From Heliopora coerulea (Eukaryota; Cnidaria; Anthozoa; Scleralcyonacea; Helioporidae): 64,000 bases of DNA. The position numbers and the translations under genes are program-made. The notes under the pieces are model-generated. The model worked only from the letters and a program-made list of their open reading frames with translations. It was not told where the DNA came from and searched no databases. Positions 33,031-44,040 of the stretch are shown here, piece by piece; the stretch's first letter is position 1, and each line of letters begins with the position of its first letter. The DNA is taken from positions 1,412,001 through 1,476,000 of the forward strand of contig JASJOG010000032.1 of the NCBI GenBank assembly GCA_030142905.1. Direction: 5' to 3'.

Positions 33031-33654
33031 CTTCAATGTAGCACTTCTACTAGAAATTTGTGATTAACTTTGAGATAATGTAGGATTTATTAGTTTTTCA
33101 AGACAAAAAAGATCAAAATTTTTTTCCAAACTGAGCTGTCTGTAATGATGGTATCTGACCAATAACCTAGGAGAATGGTCTGCTTTTAAGGCAAAAATTC
33201 TTGCTTTAAAGTGATAAGTTTGATCCAAAAACAACACAAAATACTTCAAGGTGGCAACTAATGCAGGATCGTCATACAAACATCCATTGTTTAGCAGTAG
33301 AATTGTCAGAATGAATCTCGTTATTTGTGAAACAATTGAAGATTATTCTCACCAAACATTTTGTTTCAATAAAACAGGATTGAAATTTTAAATATAAAAT
33401 TATTTTTGCAGACTGTGTTTTTTGTAATATTGCATTCCCTCTTCTAGTGATAGTAACAACTATTTGTCTTCTTGACAATTTATCAATGTTACTTGGATTT
33501 TCGAGAGATATAGTGGAAGGGTAGGTGAGGGTTTGTCGCATACACATATTTCTAGTAGTGCAATATCTGAGTCAAGGATTGCAGATAATGGGACACTTCA
33601 GCTTCAGGCAGACTACCTATAAGATGATGATAACAAAGAATATGAGAGTTTCAA

Positions 33655-33948
33655 GAATGGATTCGGGGTTTTGAACAAAGACAGAAGATATCAGTAGATT
33701 ACAGCAATTCAAGGAATGGGGCTAAAGAGAATATATTAGGTATCTCTGCAGTTTCCATATCAATTGTTGGAATATTAACAACAATTATAGTAGGAGTACA
33801 AGTTGCACAGGTGACATCAAAGTTTGGTAAAGCAGTTGCTAATTTAGGTAAAAAAAACTTGGTCCATTATTAGCACCATTACTAAATTTAATAGTGGAAG
33901 GTATTGCTTGGTTAGCATATACTTTTGTCAGTTACAGAGCACATTACT
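33655..33948 (+). pseudogene. Relic of the membrane-type gene C-terminus, opposite strand
   Basis: The plus strand reads AKENILGISAVSISIVGILT, then TIIVGVQVAQVTSKFGKAVA, a 1-base shift, LGPLLAPLLNLIVEG and a stop at about 33948. It matches AKENLLGLSAVAISVAGIIT and LGKAVANIGKNFG of the gene ending at 7922. Being on the plus strand, it comes from a different copy than the relics at 28.8-31.8 kb, or from an inverted segment. Confidence 0.65.
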
Positions 33949-34547
33949 AGGGCCATGACTCTCCAGTAAGTCACATTTTGCTTATATCAAGTTAATTAAT
34001 AAACTTTGTTCAGTCTTGTTAAATTCTATTTCTTAGTGGGCCTTAGTCTATGTGCCTGTGGTTCTCCAGTCCACACTCTCAAAGTCAAAATGAAATGGTT
34101 AAATTAAACTGAACTGCTGTTATGTGTTTTTCTCTCCCCAGCCATTCTGTCAATTCAATTAATATTCTTTAATTTGATTACTTGCAAGCAAGTGTAATGC
34201 AGCAGGGATCTTTTTGAGGGCACTGACTATGATAGCAAGCCATCAGAGCAGTTTTGTGTTGTATTTAAACCATTTCAGGAAATAAGGAGCAATCTATTAA
34301 AAGCTAGACAATGTTGGGCACAATTACATGTTTTGCTTTCTTTACTATAAAAAAAAAAGCATTTAATTTCAAGCTTGTGAAGGCATAATTTTGGTTGAAA
34401 ATGAGCAGTGCCAGTAGCATAAAGTGCTTCTTTTACCAGCACAATTGATGACAGCCTAGGCTAGCATCAAATTTCTTGATGCTGGTTATAGTGTTTGTTT
34501 GGTTTATCTATGATCAGTACAAGCAAAGAATGAAATATGTTTGGTAT
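33949..34547. other. Gap without recognisable gene
   Basis: Nothing recognisable. The last bases (GTAT, 34544-34547) form the left target duplication of the Gypsy element. Confidence 0.3.
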
Positions 34548-34741
34548 TGTAATAAGCCACACAATAAAATGACAGACGACCTTTATTGATAACCTTCTTA
34601 GTGTCCTACTATCGATGTCTTATGTTTGCAGCTAGTTTCCTATATCTGCCCAACTCTATATTATCGTCATTTGATATCTCTATTCTTGACCCCCTGTCTA
34701 TGACCTCTACTGATATATTTAGGCATCCTTGTAATATTACA
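34548..34741 (-). repeat. 3' LTR of the Gypsy element
   Basis: On the plus strand it starts TGTAATAAGCCACACAATAA and ends ...CTTGTAATATTACA. It matches 39396-39574 apart from a short indel (tctatgacctctactg). Confidence 0.8.
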
Positions 34742-35365
34742 TTACCCTCCCCTTAAGTGAGTGTCCTCGATCTCTAGCTCATCTAAATTAAAGTCCTGGT
34801 ACCGTTCAGGTGGTTTGCATCGACGTGTAGATCTCCTTAGGGGAACCATGTTTGTTGGCTCAACTTCCTTATGCAACAAGGCTCGAAATACACGTAAAAT
34901 TTGAGATGTGCATGTAACTTTTGTCGCTTACGTGCACTGCGTGCACGTAGAAATTTCCACACGGTGACTGCATGGGCTACACTTCATAATTAGCATCATT
35001 ACCTTAGCTTCAGAGAAATGATTGGACATGGGACATAATAGTAGTTTGTAGCAAATAGCATATCGATATTATTTAGCTGATAATTCAATCATGAATGATT
35101 CTTAATCCACTGTGCAATCTTATGCCCGTCCTTTTGCCATAATCATCAAGTGAGCCTGCGTTCTGAGGAGTCTCACGCAAAAACTTCAAGTAAACCAAAT
35201 CATTATTGAAAAGAAGTGAAATTGTGTTTCAAGAAATTTTTTGAATATGTCTGTGCACATAAATAATTGATGGTGCAGGTAGTTAAAAAAATTAGGTGCA
35301 TGCTGTCCATGTAAGATTTTCCAATTAATTCAAGCCTTGTGCAATATTGGCAATTCGTCATCAAC

Positions 35366-38300
35366 TCACTGCTCTTGAGTATCGTCACTTTTTGCTGGCC
35401 ATGGAGGTAGCAAGGCTTGCTCGCTTACAACCTGGTTTTGATTCTGTACTAGCTTTAGTCGATTGCGATGTACACACGAACTCCATCCCTTCCCCGATGT
35501 TGGTTGAATCACATAGTTTAGGCTTCCTTGACGACAGAGTATGATATAGGGACCAATCCAAGGTTTATGAAACTTTCTGCTACATCCTTTAGGTATTACT
35601 GTGCTGTGTAACCAAACAATGTCTCTGGGTATTAGAATCTTGTTCTCGTGAGCTTTGTTACGATCATTGTAATTTTGCTTTTGCTGGGTCTGTGATTTCT
35701 TGATATTCTCAGCAACTGTCATGTGGACCTCTTTCAGCGTAAACTCAAGCTCATCACAGTAGTTCGCAATCAACCAAGTTCCTGGTTTCTCTTTGCTACC
35801 CAGTAATACGAGCAGTGTGATAGCGTCACACCCATACACTGCTTTAAAAGGAGATACATGCATGGAGGAACGAACACTCATCCGATATGCAAATAACGCC
35901 AAGGGTAAATGTAAATCCCAGTCATTGTGATGATTATTTATATACGGGATTATTGCCTTTAGTGTACAGTTGAACCGTTCCACTTGGCTGTCCGTTTGTG
36001 GGTGATATGGCAATGCCCACAACTTGTGAACACCCAATAGTTTAAACACCTCTTTCATGAGCTCTGACTCAAAGCTTCTACCTCAGTCAGTGAGAAGCTT
36101 CACTGGAACGCCATGTCAAGACACTACGTTGTCGATAAATGCCCGGGCTACCGTCTCTGCCTTCTGATCAACCATTGGCACTGCTTCGACCCATTTTGTA
36201 AAGTGGTCACTCATCACCAAAAGATACCGGTGCCCTAGTGCTGTTATAGGGAGTGGTCCCACAATTCCATTGGTTGAGCAACTCAGATGTTTTCCATAGG
36301 AGCACAATGGGATGGTGACGGGGGTTGCCTTTGATTGCACACATCACACTCTGCAACCAACCGATGGATTTTGCTGGCCATTCCGGGCCAGTAATACCAT
36401 GGCTGCAACCATTCGACTCTGCAATTTATACCCATGTGCCCTGAACAAGGATCATTGAGAGAAAGCTTCAATAGATCCACATGCATTTTTCAAGGAACCA
36501 CAAGAACGAGACCATCTTTCTGACTGCTTGTTCCTACTCGTCAATGCAAAACACCATTAACTATCCAGTTGTTTCCAGACTTGCCGATAATGACGAAGTT
36601 CACAATCTTCTGTCCAATCACTAGGTGGTTCTTGTTCTGCAGGGGTACTCAACTTTGCCTGAAGTACAGTTGAGACAACAGAATCATTATGTTGTGCCTG
36701 GCAAATCTCTTCCTGGCACCGACCTGACTGCACCAGGGTGGGTCTAACCCCTATGGTGATTTCCTCATCTGGTAAATGTGGATGATTGACAAGTGAAGTT
36801 TGCAGGAGAGATTGTGAAAGTGCATCCGTATTGCTGTTCTCACGACCAGGGTGATGTTTGATGGAAAAGTCATATTCCTGCAGCGTCAAGATCCAGCATG
36901 CTAAGCAACCTTTGGGTTCTTTTAATCCTTGCAGCCATGTTAAACTTTGATGGTCGGTAACAACTTTAAACTCCTTGCCTAATAGGTATGGGCACCAAGC
37001 ACTCTTTCTCAGCTGTTGAATAATTATCAGCTGATGTCAGTGACCGACTCACGTAGCAAATTACATGTTCACTGGAACCAGTATGTTGCGATAACACTGC
37101 GCTGAGACCAGTATCGCTGACATTGGTGTAAACCACGAAGGGAATCATAAAATTTGGCAGGGCAAGAATGGGTGAAGTGGATAAGTGGGTCTTTAGAGTA
37201 GTAAACGCTTGCTGTGCTGCTGGTGTCCAACAAAATTCTTTGCCTCCTTTGGTTAGTTCATGAAGAGGAGAGGCAATGCCTGCGAAGTTTTGGACATACC
37301 TGCAGTAGTACGATGCCATTCCCACAAATGCTCTGATGTCCGACAACAATGAAGGTGTCGGAAAATCCTGGACTGCTTGGGCTTTCTCTGGATTTGGGTA
37401 GATTCCATTTCCTGATACAATATGTCCCAGAAACTGGACCGATTCCCGTCCAAATTGACATTTGGTTCTCTCGAGCTTCAAGTCAGTTGCTTTGATTCGA
37501 TGCAAGACCTCCTCCAAAATCTGATGTTCTTCCCAAGTGTCAGCAAAGATGATGGTGTCATCAATAAATACAAGACACCGGCTTATCCCATGGAGCAAGT
37601 TTGTCAAGCCAAAGGGCATAACAGTAAACTCGTAATGGCTGGGGCCAATGGTGCATGTGGTTTTTGGTATATCCGCTTCTCTCAGAGGAATCTGCCAATA
37701 GCCTGAAGCTGAATCTAACGTGCTAAAGAAGTGTGCTCCACTAAGTTTATTGAGGATCTCATCCACTCGTGGCATTGGGAACATATCTTTCCTTGTAACT
37801 GAGTTTAAGCGTCAAAAATCAACACCGAAACGATAATCACCATCTTTCTTGGGGGCCATTACAATTGGAGATGACCACACTGTTACTTGGCCTAATGAGG
37901 CCCCAAGCAAGCATTTCATCAACTTGGTTCTTCACAACTTTGTTTAAATGAACAGGTATTTGGTATGGTCATTGTTTCACCAGTCGACTGTCACCAGTGT
38001 CAATTGCATGTCCAGCATCGCTGGTCTGACCCAAAGGGTCATCTGGTCTGCTTACAAATATCCCTGCATATTTCTCCAGCAGAACTGATAATTTATTGAC
38101 AGTTGGCACAGCTGCTTTGATAAGCAAGTGCGTTTCCCCAGAATCCCACAATTTTTCCTGTGCAATATTAACAACCATCCCATTTGCTTTCAAGAAATCA
38201 GCACCGAGTATGCACTGGTTCTGCATATTTACTACCACAAAGGTGTGGACTACATTTAAACCATGTTTACATGAATATCAGTCATGCCAATCACGTGTAA

Positions 38301-38560
38301 GTTCTCTTCACCAACGCCCCGTGCCCTCAGCTTACATTCCCTTGTTTACCAGTGACACAGTCGCTCCGGTGTCTACAAGACACTGTTGCAGGTGTTCACC
38401 TAATGTGGCTTTAATGAAAACTGCGGTTGGTGGAACACTGTTAATGGAAATGGCATTGTCGTCACGGACTGACCCCTGACCTAATAGCGGGTCAGCCCTT
38501 GGTAGTTTCCCTGGTGCTGTTGTTGAGGGGCTTGGTACCAAAAATGACAATCGTGGGCAA
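35366..38560 (-). pseudogene. Gypsy pol: protease, RT, RNase H, integrase
   Basis: Protease: CLVDTGATVSLVNKG (about 38345). RT: STLDSASGYWQIPL, then MPFGLTN and CLVFIDDTIIFAD (the YIDD box as FIDD); about a dozen residues between FGLTN and the box are deleted, which by itself would inactivate RT. RNase H: PFVVYTNVSDTGLSAVLSQH. Integrase: GHMGINCRVEWLQPWYYWPG with CDVCNQRQ (zinc finger), ALGHRYLLVMSDHFTKWVEA (first Asp), a second-Asp region broken by stops near 36090, and YHPQTDSQVERFNCTLKAII (Glu). It ends with WLHSTVIPKGCSRKFHKPWI. Several frames. Confidence 0.85.
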
Positions 38561-39414
38561 AATGTCCGAGTTCACCCCACAGTCATTTCTTTGCCTGGGT
38601 TGACGACATTCGTTCGCAAGATGACTAAATCCACCACAGTTATAACAAGCGCCATGTCTACCTTGACGGGGTTTCTCCGTTCATATTGCTGCCACGTCAC
38701 TGATAGTGTTCTCTGATGCTGATAGTTGACTTACTTTCTTGGTGAGAACTTCAACACTTTCCTTTAACTGGCACACCATTGTTGACTTGCTGCTGGATTC
38801 GTCCTCTCTTTGAACTCTCATTTGGTTCACATTAGGATCGGTATATGGCGATGACAACTCAGGTGTCAAATCTAATTGTTGTGCAATCTGGACTGTCTCC
38901 TTGTATTTCAAACTCAGGCTTTGTAATAACTTGCGTTTTAGCGGAGGAGAAGATCCTTCGATAAATTGCTACTTTAAAAGTGTGTTTCTCTTGTCACTCC
39001 CAATATTAGGGATTGCTCAGCTGAGCAAGGTTTCCAAACCATATGCAAATACTTGGATATCCTCCCCCGGCTTGCACGCACGTCAACGAAACTCTATCAT
39101 AGCAATATGTTGCTCGTTTCATCACCACCAAATGCCTTCTTTATTGCCGCCACCAAAGTTTTAAAATTCCCTTTCTTGTAATCTCCAATCCAATTAAACA
39201 CTACAAAAGCTTTGCCCAATAACAAAGTCACTAAACGCTTCAACATTTCTTCCTCTTTCCAACCATTTGCTGTCGAACACAGTTCGAATTTGTGCAACCA
39301 CAGTCTGGAATCGCCATCTGAAAATGTTGCAGGAACAGATAACAAATTTGCTCTTGTTGTTGTTGTTGGTGTAGTCATCCTGGTCACAGCACCAATGTAA
39401 TAATCTACACACAA
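38560..39414 (-). pseudogene. Gypsy gag with CCHC zinc knuckle
   Basis: The minus strand from about 39378 reads TRMTTPTTTTRANLLSVPAT, FSDGDSRLWLHKFELC and KAFVVFNWIGDYKKG, a typical short Gypsy gag. After stops and shifts, CYNCGGFSHLANEC (about 38620) is a CX2CX4HX4C zinc knuckle that binds RNA. Frames change at about 39100 and 38680. Confidence 0.75.
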
Positions 39415-39574
39415 TAAAATGACAGACGACCTTTATTGATCACCTTCTTAGTCTCCCACTATCAATGTCTATATTCGTAGCTAGTTTCCTATATCTGCCC
39501 AACTCTATATTATCGTCATTTGATATCTCTATTCTTGACCCCCCGATATATTTAGGCATCCTCATCATATTACA
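39396..39574 (-). repeat. 5' LTR of the Gypsy element
   Basis: On the plus strand it starts TGTAATAATCTACACACAAT and ends ...CATCATATTACA, followed by GTAT. Confidence 0.8.
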
Positions 39575-39848
39575 GTATTATATGGAGATTAGACAAATAT
39601 TAAAGAGAATAAGAAATTTTACGATTTGTTGTAGGGGGAAAACTCATGATATATAGGCTGTATTAAAAAATGGCATGACAATCCAACATACAAACTACTG
39701 GTAGATATACTGTGCAATGATCTGAGATAACTGTAAATAAAAGACGAGTGATAGTGAAGAGGAAACATGACAAAGAAGATCAAGGATCCCAAATGAGTGG
39801 CTGCTGGTAGAAGAATAGAAACAAAAAAATTATATATATAATATCAAT

Positions 39849-40030
39849 CGTGGTTATTTTATTGGAGCTGTTGGGTTGGTTATAGCCTAGCGATCTTTAT
39901 ACTACAGCTATAAACAAAATAAAATACAAGAGCTCTTGAGACAGTGAAAGAGGATGTTAAAACAGAAGAGCCCATAACCGTCAATATCAAAAGGGATACA
40001 CCAAAAATCAACATGGACTTATTTGATTAA
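39849..40030 (+). pseudogene. Relic of a small single-membrane-segment protein
   Basis: The plus strand reads GYFIGAVGLVIA, a stop, LYYSYKQNKIQEL, a shift, then VKTEEPITVNIKRDTPKINM and DLFD before a stop. The layout (membrane segment, then a charged tail) recalls the small gene at 14393-14757. It lies on the strand of the BRO-N and polymerase genes further right and probably belongs to that older element. Confidence 0.4.

Positions 40031-40032
<2 letters not shown>

Positions 40033-40107
<75 letters not shown>
40033..40107. repeat. (TA)n microsatellite
   Basis: About 75 bases of TA dinucleotides with one interruption (TACA). Confidence 0.95.
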
Positions 40108-40165
40108 ACTACAGATGGAACTGTTTTGGCCTACTGGACCTCATCAGTCTAGTGCTGACGAGCAG
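40108..40165 (-). ncRNA. Hammerhead-ribozyme-like motif between two TA repeats
   Basis: On the minus strand, CTGATGA (complement of 40141-40147) is followed by GGTCC-AGTA-GGCC, a good stem II. Next is AAA where the core needs GAA (one G-to-A change, position 40127), then ACAG-TTCCAT-CTGT, a perfect 4-bp stem III, and A as the cleavage-site base (triplet GTA, at 40110). This is the order of a type I hammerhead. The single core change is what decay of a CpG would give, so it was probably active once. Stem I is poor in this copy. Such ribozymes occur in retrozymes and Penelope-related repeats of animals. Confidence 0.5.
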
Positions 40166-40233
40166 GATGGAGGAGCCTACATTATATAGGCAACCTAAAT
40201 GTTCCACACTTGTAGTACATCTATATCTATATG

Positions 40234-40238
<5 letters not shown>

Positions 40239-40275
<37 letters not shown>
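40239..40275. repeat. (TA)n microsatellite
   Basis: About 37 bases of TA dinucleotides, the partner of 40033-40107 on the other side of the ribozyme-like motif. Confidence 0.95.
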
Positions 40276-40278
<3 letters not shown>

Positions 40279-40455
40279 AAAGCTCTCAAGGATTTGGCAA
40301 AAGCTAATGAAGTTGCAAAGAAAGATAGGATACAACAATTAAGTGATACTAATGCAGATATCAATCAAACAAACCATGCTCTTGATAACCATAGACAAAT
40401 TCAAACAATACAATACAAAGGAAGTGCAATAGTCACAATTTTCAGACTATTATAA
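40276..40455 (+). pseudogene. Coiled-coil-type ORF relic
   Basis: The plus-strand frame NKALKDLAKANEVAKKDRIQ, then QLSDTNADINQTNHALDNH is a charged heptad-like helix ending at 40455. The first part of the gene is replaced by the TA repeat. Probably part of the older virus-like element; function unknown. Confidence 0.35.
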
Positions 40456-40468
40456 ATGTAGTAATGAA

Positions 40469-40540
40469 ATGAAAGAATATCAAATGGTTTTTATTGGACT
40501 GGTTGGTTTAGGTGGTTATTTAATATGCAAACTGTTTTAA
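40469..40540 (+). pseudogene. Tiny membrane-segment ORF
   Basis: MKEYQMVFIGLVGLGGYLIC and three more residues. It may be the C-terminal membrane anchor of the coiled-coil frame just upstream, displaced by a frameshift, rather than a gene of its own. Confidence 0.3.
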
Positions 40541-40947
40541 ACATAAAAATTAATATCTCTATTAAATATATAAATGGATGGATTAATGTTATAGCTATGG
40601 AGTATTTGATGAGATGATGGATTGCAAAAATATTCACGAGATCAGAAATTTGGTAAAACAAACCAGAACATAATAAATATGATTATTGCAGCAAATGGAA
40701 AATTACTTTTACACATTCTCAAAATATGGAGAGACTACATATGGTTGTGTCAGAGAATGTAATGATACAGAAAAGTGTTCATCTAAGAAGCAAATGGATT
40801 GAAAAGTGTAATATTATCTTGAACCTCAATGACTCAATTAGTTTGGACTGTTATTGTTATTTTAAGTTTGGCCTATCAGTGGCTCACGATTTTGTTATAT
40901 GGTCTGCGGTTTACTCCATAGCACTCATGTCCACCATATTTGTAGGT
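40541..40947. other. Gap without recognisable gene
   Basis: A plus-strand frame (40726-40956) is unrecognised. Nothing else is supportable. Confidence 0.25.
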
Positions 40948-40955
40948 TTAGATTA

Positions 40956-43701
40956 AGAAGGGTTGCTAGTTTGGCCTCTTTCCGGCCAAATTTGTCAAAT
41001 TTGGCTTTTTTTAAAACCGTTTGGCCAGAAGAAAAATAACCAGTCGGCCAAATAATTTTTGGCCAATTTTGGCCTTTTTAAATCTCATCAAATATTTTTT
41101 CTACGCTTAAATGTCACTTATAAGTTAGAAATTTATTGGAAATTAAAACTTACTCTAGACCTTCAGAACTGCTGGGTGAGACTAATCTCGATCAGCATAA
41201 AATTCTCACATCCCTCTGGTATAACCGAGAACTATTTTGGCAATTCGGTGTGTTTTCAGTGTTTTTTGTTTTGGTATTTTGCCGAAACTCAAAGTTTTTC
41301 GAAGTCATAGACAAAGTTGGATTTCAGAGTAGGACATGCCAAAGTTGAAGACAACTTACAAGAGTGGTCGAAAGTATAATTCCAAATGGGAAAAAGAATT
41401 TCAGTTGGTTGTCTGAAGCACCAAATAGCAAGGACAAAGCTTATCATAAACTTTGTCACCGGCCATTGCAGCCTAAGCGAGATGCTCTGGTAAATCATGA
41501 AAAAAGTGATATTCATACATCTATTGTCTCTACCACCTCTTCTTCACGGCCTCTAACATTTTGCTTTCCTACAACTAGCTCAAGAACACAAAAACATGCT
41601 ATACAGGAGGCTGAATTGACGTTAGCAGTTCATACAGCTTGCCATGGGTCTATTCAGACAATAGACCATCTTGGCGAGATAGTGGTGATAAATGGAAAAA
41701 AATTAAAAAACAGTGATTTGGCAAGCATTAGATTACACCGAACCAAATGTACCAAACTCATAACAGAAGTCGTAGGACAGGTCTTGAAGGAACGTTTTTT
41801 TCATTGAATGTTTATGAAACAAGAGATATCTCAACAGAAAAGGACCTCACAATTATAATCCATTATTTCAGTGAGAAGCAATGCCAAGTAACAGACTGCC
41901 TACTCGAAATTGTTTCCATGTCCTCTGCAACTGGTGAAAACATTTTCAATGCCATGATGATGACATTAGAATGGTATGGACTAGATATGAAGGTGCCAGT
42001 GTAATGATAGGGCAGCATAACTCCGTTTGGTCTAGAATCTGAGAAGTTAACCCAACCTGCATTCTTATGAAGTGCATTTGCCACTCACTAGCTTTATGTG
42101 TTCAGCATGGTTTCAATAAACTGCCTAGCAATTTAGGGTACTTGCTGCAGGAAATTCCTGTGTGGTTTTCGCTAAGTATAGTTCACTGTGATCAATACAC
42201 GGCTTTGTACAAGGAACTTAATGATGACAGTATGCCCTCAAACACGTCATTTGATAAGTTCTGCAGCACCTGTTGGCTTTCCCGAGGAAGGCTAATTCAA
42301 AGATCTACATGAATTGGTAAACACTGCAGAGATACTTCTCAGTCGCCATTCAAAATGATTGTCAGAAGATGACACCTGCCCAAAGATACAAGGCAAGAGT
42401 GCTTTTAAAAATGTTACAAGATAAAGTCAACCATGTGTATCTTACATTTGTGTTGCCAGTAATAACAGAATTTGAGCGAGTAAACGCTTTTTTCCAGTCC
42501 AGCAAAGCCAACCCTGATAAAGTGCTTGGGGAGCTTGATCTTCACCATCATAGTTTAAAGTCAAGGGTCTATGACAACTGTGGAAACCAGAAGAGCTTAT
42601 GTCAAATCGATTTTGGTGCCAAGTTCATAGCTGAATTCAATGATCTACAAAAGTATGTTGTGAATAGCAAGAACACTCTACTGGTTGTAAAGCAGCAATG
42701 TCTTGAGATGCTTTTGGAATGCATCTCTCAAGTAGAGAAACAACTTCCTGATCTGATAACTGTATTTTCAGAACAAGTAATCCTGAGCCAAATTCGGAGG
42801 GTGAATTTTGGGAAGCTGCCATACCAGCATCTTATGGGGAAGAACAGCAGCAAAATTGAAGAGAAATACTGGCAGATAGTGCATATAAACTGGAGAGAAG
42901 AGCTCCCTGAAGGAAAAATTCCAAGTGATGCAGAGGCTTTTTGGCTTCAAGTTCGGTAATATGAGTCCAGTGGTGGTCTTGATCAAAAATTTGTTGCACT
43001 GTCGAACTATGCATTGTCTTGTCTGTCAGTCCCCGTTAGTAATTGATTTGTTGAGCATTTATTCAGCACAGTAACGTTTATCAAGAACAAGCTTCGTAAC
43101 AGAATGTGTTCGAAGGCCCTCGAGGCCATTACATGAATAAAAACAACATTCTACTTTCAATCAAATTGCTGCATGGATTTCTCCATAATGGAAAGAATGT
43201 TTGAGCTGTTCACAACACGAAACATGTATCAAGAAGGGAACTGCAAAGACAATGAAGATGGCTGTGAATTGTTCGAAAATCTGTAATATAAAAAGACCTT
43301 GTCTGTGCAGGTGGGATTTAGCTATCTATGGTGCTGCAGGGTTAAATTAATGAAACAACATGCTTAAGTCAAATTCTTATAAATTTTGTTTGCTTTATTT
43401 CCAAATAAATAAATAAATATACTGGTCTTAGAAATGTCACTGTTCACATTTTTTCTCAAGCTGTGAAAGAGTGTAGAGCTGGCCTGGGCATAGAGATATA
43501 AAGTAGACCATCTCTATGGGTCTCATTGAACTATAACTTGGTCATGGTGTGGTGTTTTTATTAATTTTTGCTAATTATTTGACATTTTTTAGCGAGAGCA
43601 GTATAAAATTTGCGCCATTCCGAAATTTGGCCTTTGTGTCTTTATTTCGCCAATTTTGACGACTAATTTGGCCAGGCACACCACTGACGACCTGGCAACC
43701 C
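40956..43701 (+). mobile_element. hAT transposon 1
   Basis: The ends are AAGGGTTGCTAG on the left and, inverted, AAGGGTTGCCAG on the right. TTAGATTA is present at 40948-40955 and 43702-43709 as an 8-bp duplication, the size expected for hAT. Both ends carry many short ttggcc/ggccaa motifs as subterminal repeats. It interrupts the older virus-like locus. Confidence 0.8.
41364..43286 (+). pseudogene. hAT transposase (ZBED5/SCAND3-like), broken
   Basis: WLSEAPNSKDKAYHKLCHR looks like a degraded BED-type finger, where relatives have C..C and H..H. Then come LAVHTACHGSIQTIDHLGEI and LHRTKCTKLITEVVGQVLK. The RNase H-like core is split over three frames (IIIHYFSEKQ; MKCICHSLALCVQHGFNKLP; WLSRGRLI). 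FERVNAFFQSSKANPDKVLG lies in the insertion domain. ALSNYALSCLSVPVSN and LFSTVTFIKNKLRNRM form the C-terminal dimerisation domain. Frameshifts and stops throughout. A live protein would excise and insert the element with 8-bp duplications. Confidence 0.8.
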
Positions 43702-43769
43702 TTAGATTAACTACAAGGTTTACGTTGATTAAAGCCTAATCCTTAGGCCAATCTAGTCGTCTACTTTCG

Positions 43770-43950
43770 TTACGAAGAGCATTTACATAGAATTGTTAGA
43801 AGTGAATATATTAAACCTATATCAGATTCTATGAATAAAAATAGTCCCATAAAGGGTCGTAAATTAAGCAGATATAATTACTATATCATCAGACTGTGCT
43901 CAAGACGAGATGTAAACCTACTAAAAAGCATAAATGATATGAAACAATAA
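43770..43950 (+). pseudogene. Unrecognised relic of the older virus-like element
   Basis: The plus-strand frame RYEEHLHRIVRSEYIKPISD, then KGRKLSRYNYYIIRLCSRRD, ends at about 43949. It is basic and well mixed in composition, so probably a former gene. It lies just before the BRO-N gene. Confidence 0.35.
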
Positions 43951-44040
43951 AAGACTAGAAAGAAGTTTGATGATAATCTATTTATAAATTCTATATTTAA
44001 TTAATATGTGGAATAATTTAATAATATGTGGAATAATTTA

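Larger units (their letters stand above)
34548..39574 (-). mobile_element. Gypsy-type LTR retrotransposon, degenerate
   Basis: The 5027-bp element lies on the minus strand with short LTRs (194 and 179 bp) and a GTAT duplication (34544-34547 and 39575-39578). The polypurine tract is the complement of ttaccctcccctt just right of the left LTR. Order on the minus strand: gag with zinc knuckle, protease, RT, RNase H, integrase. The region 34742-35365 between PPT and integrase end is 3' non-coding sequence. Confidence 0.9.

Noticed and set aside
40023..40307. Open frame of alternating Ile-Tyr across the TA microsatellite
   Set aside because: It is simply the translation of the (TA)n repeat.
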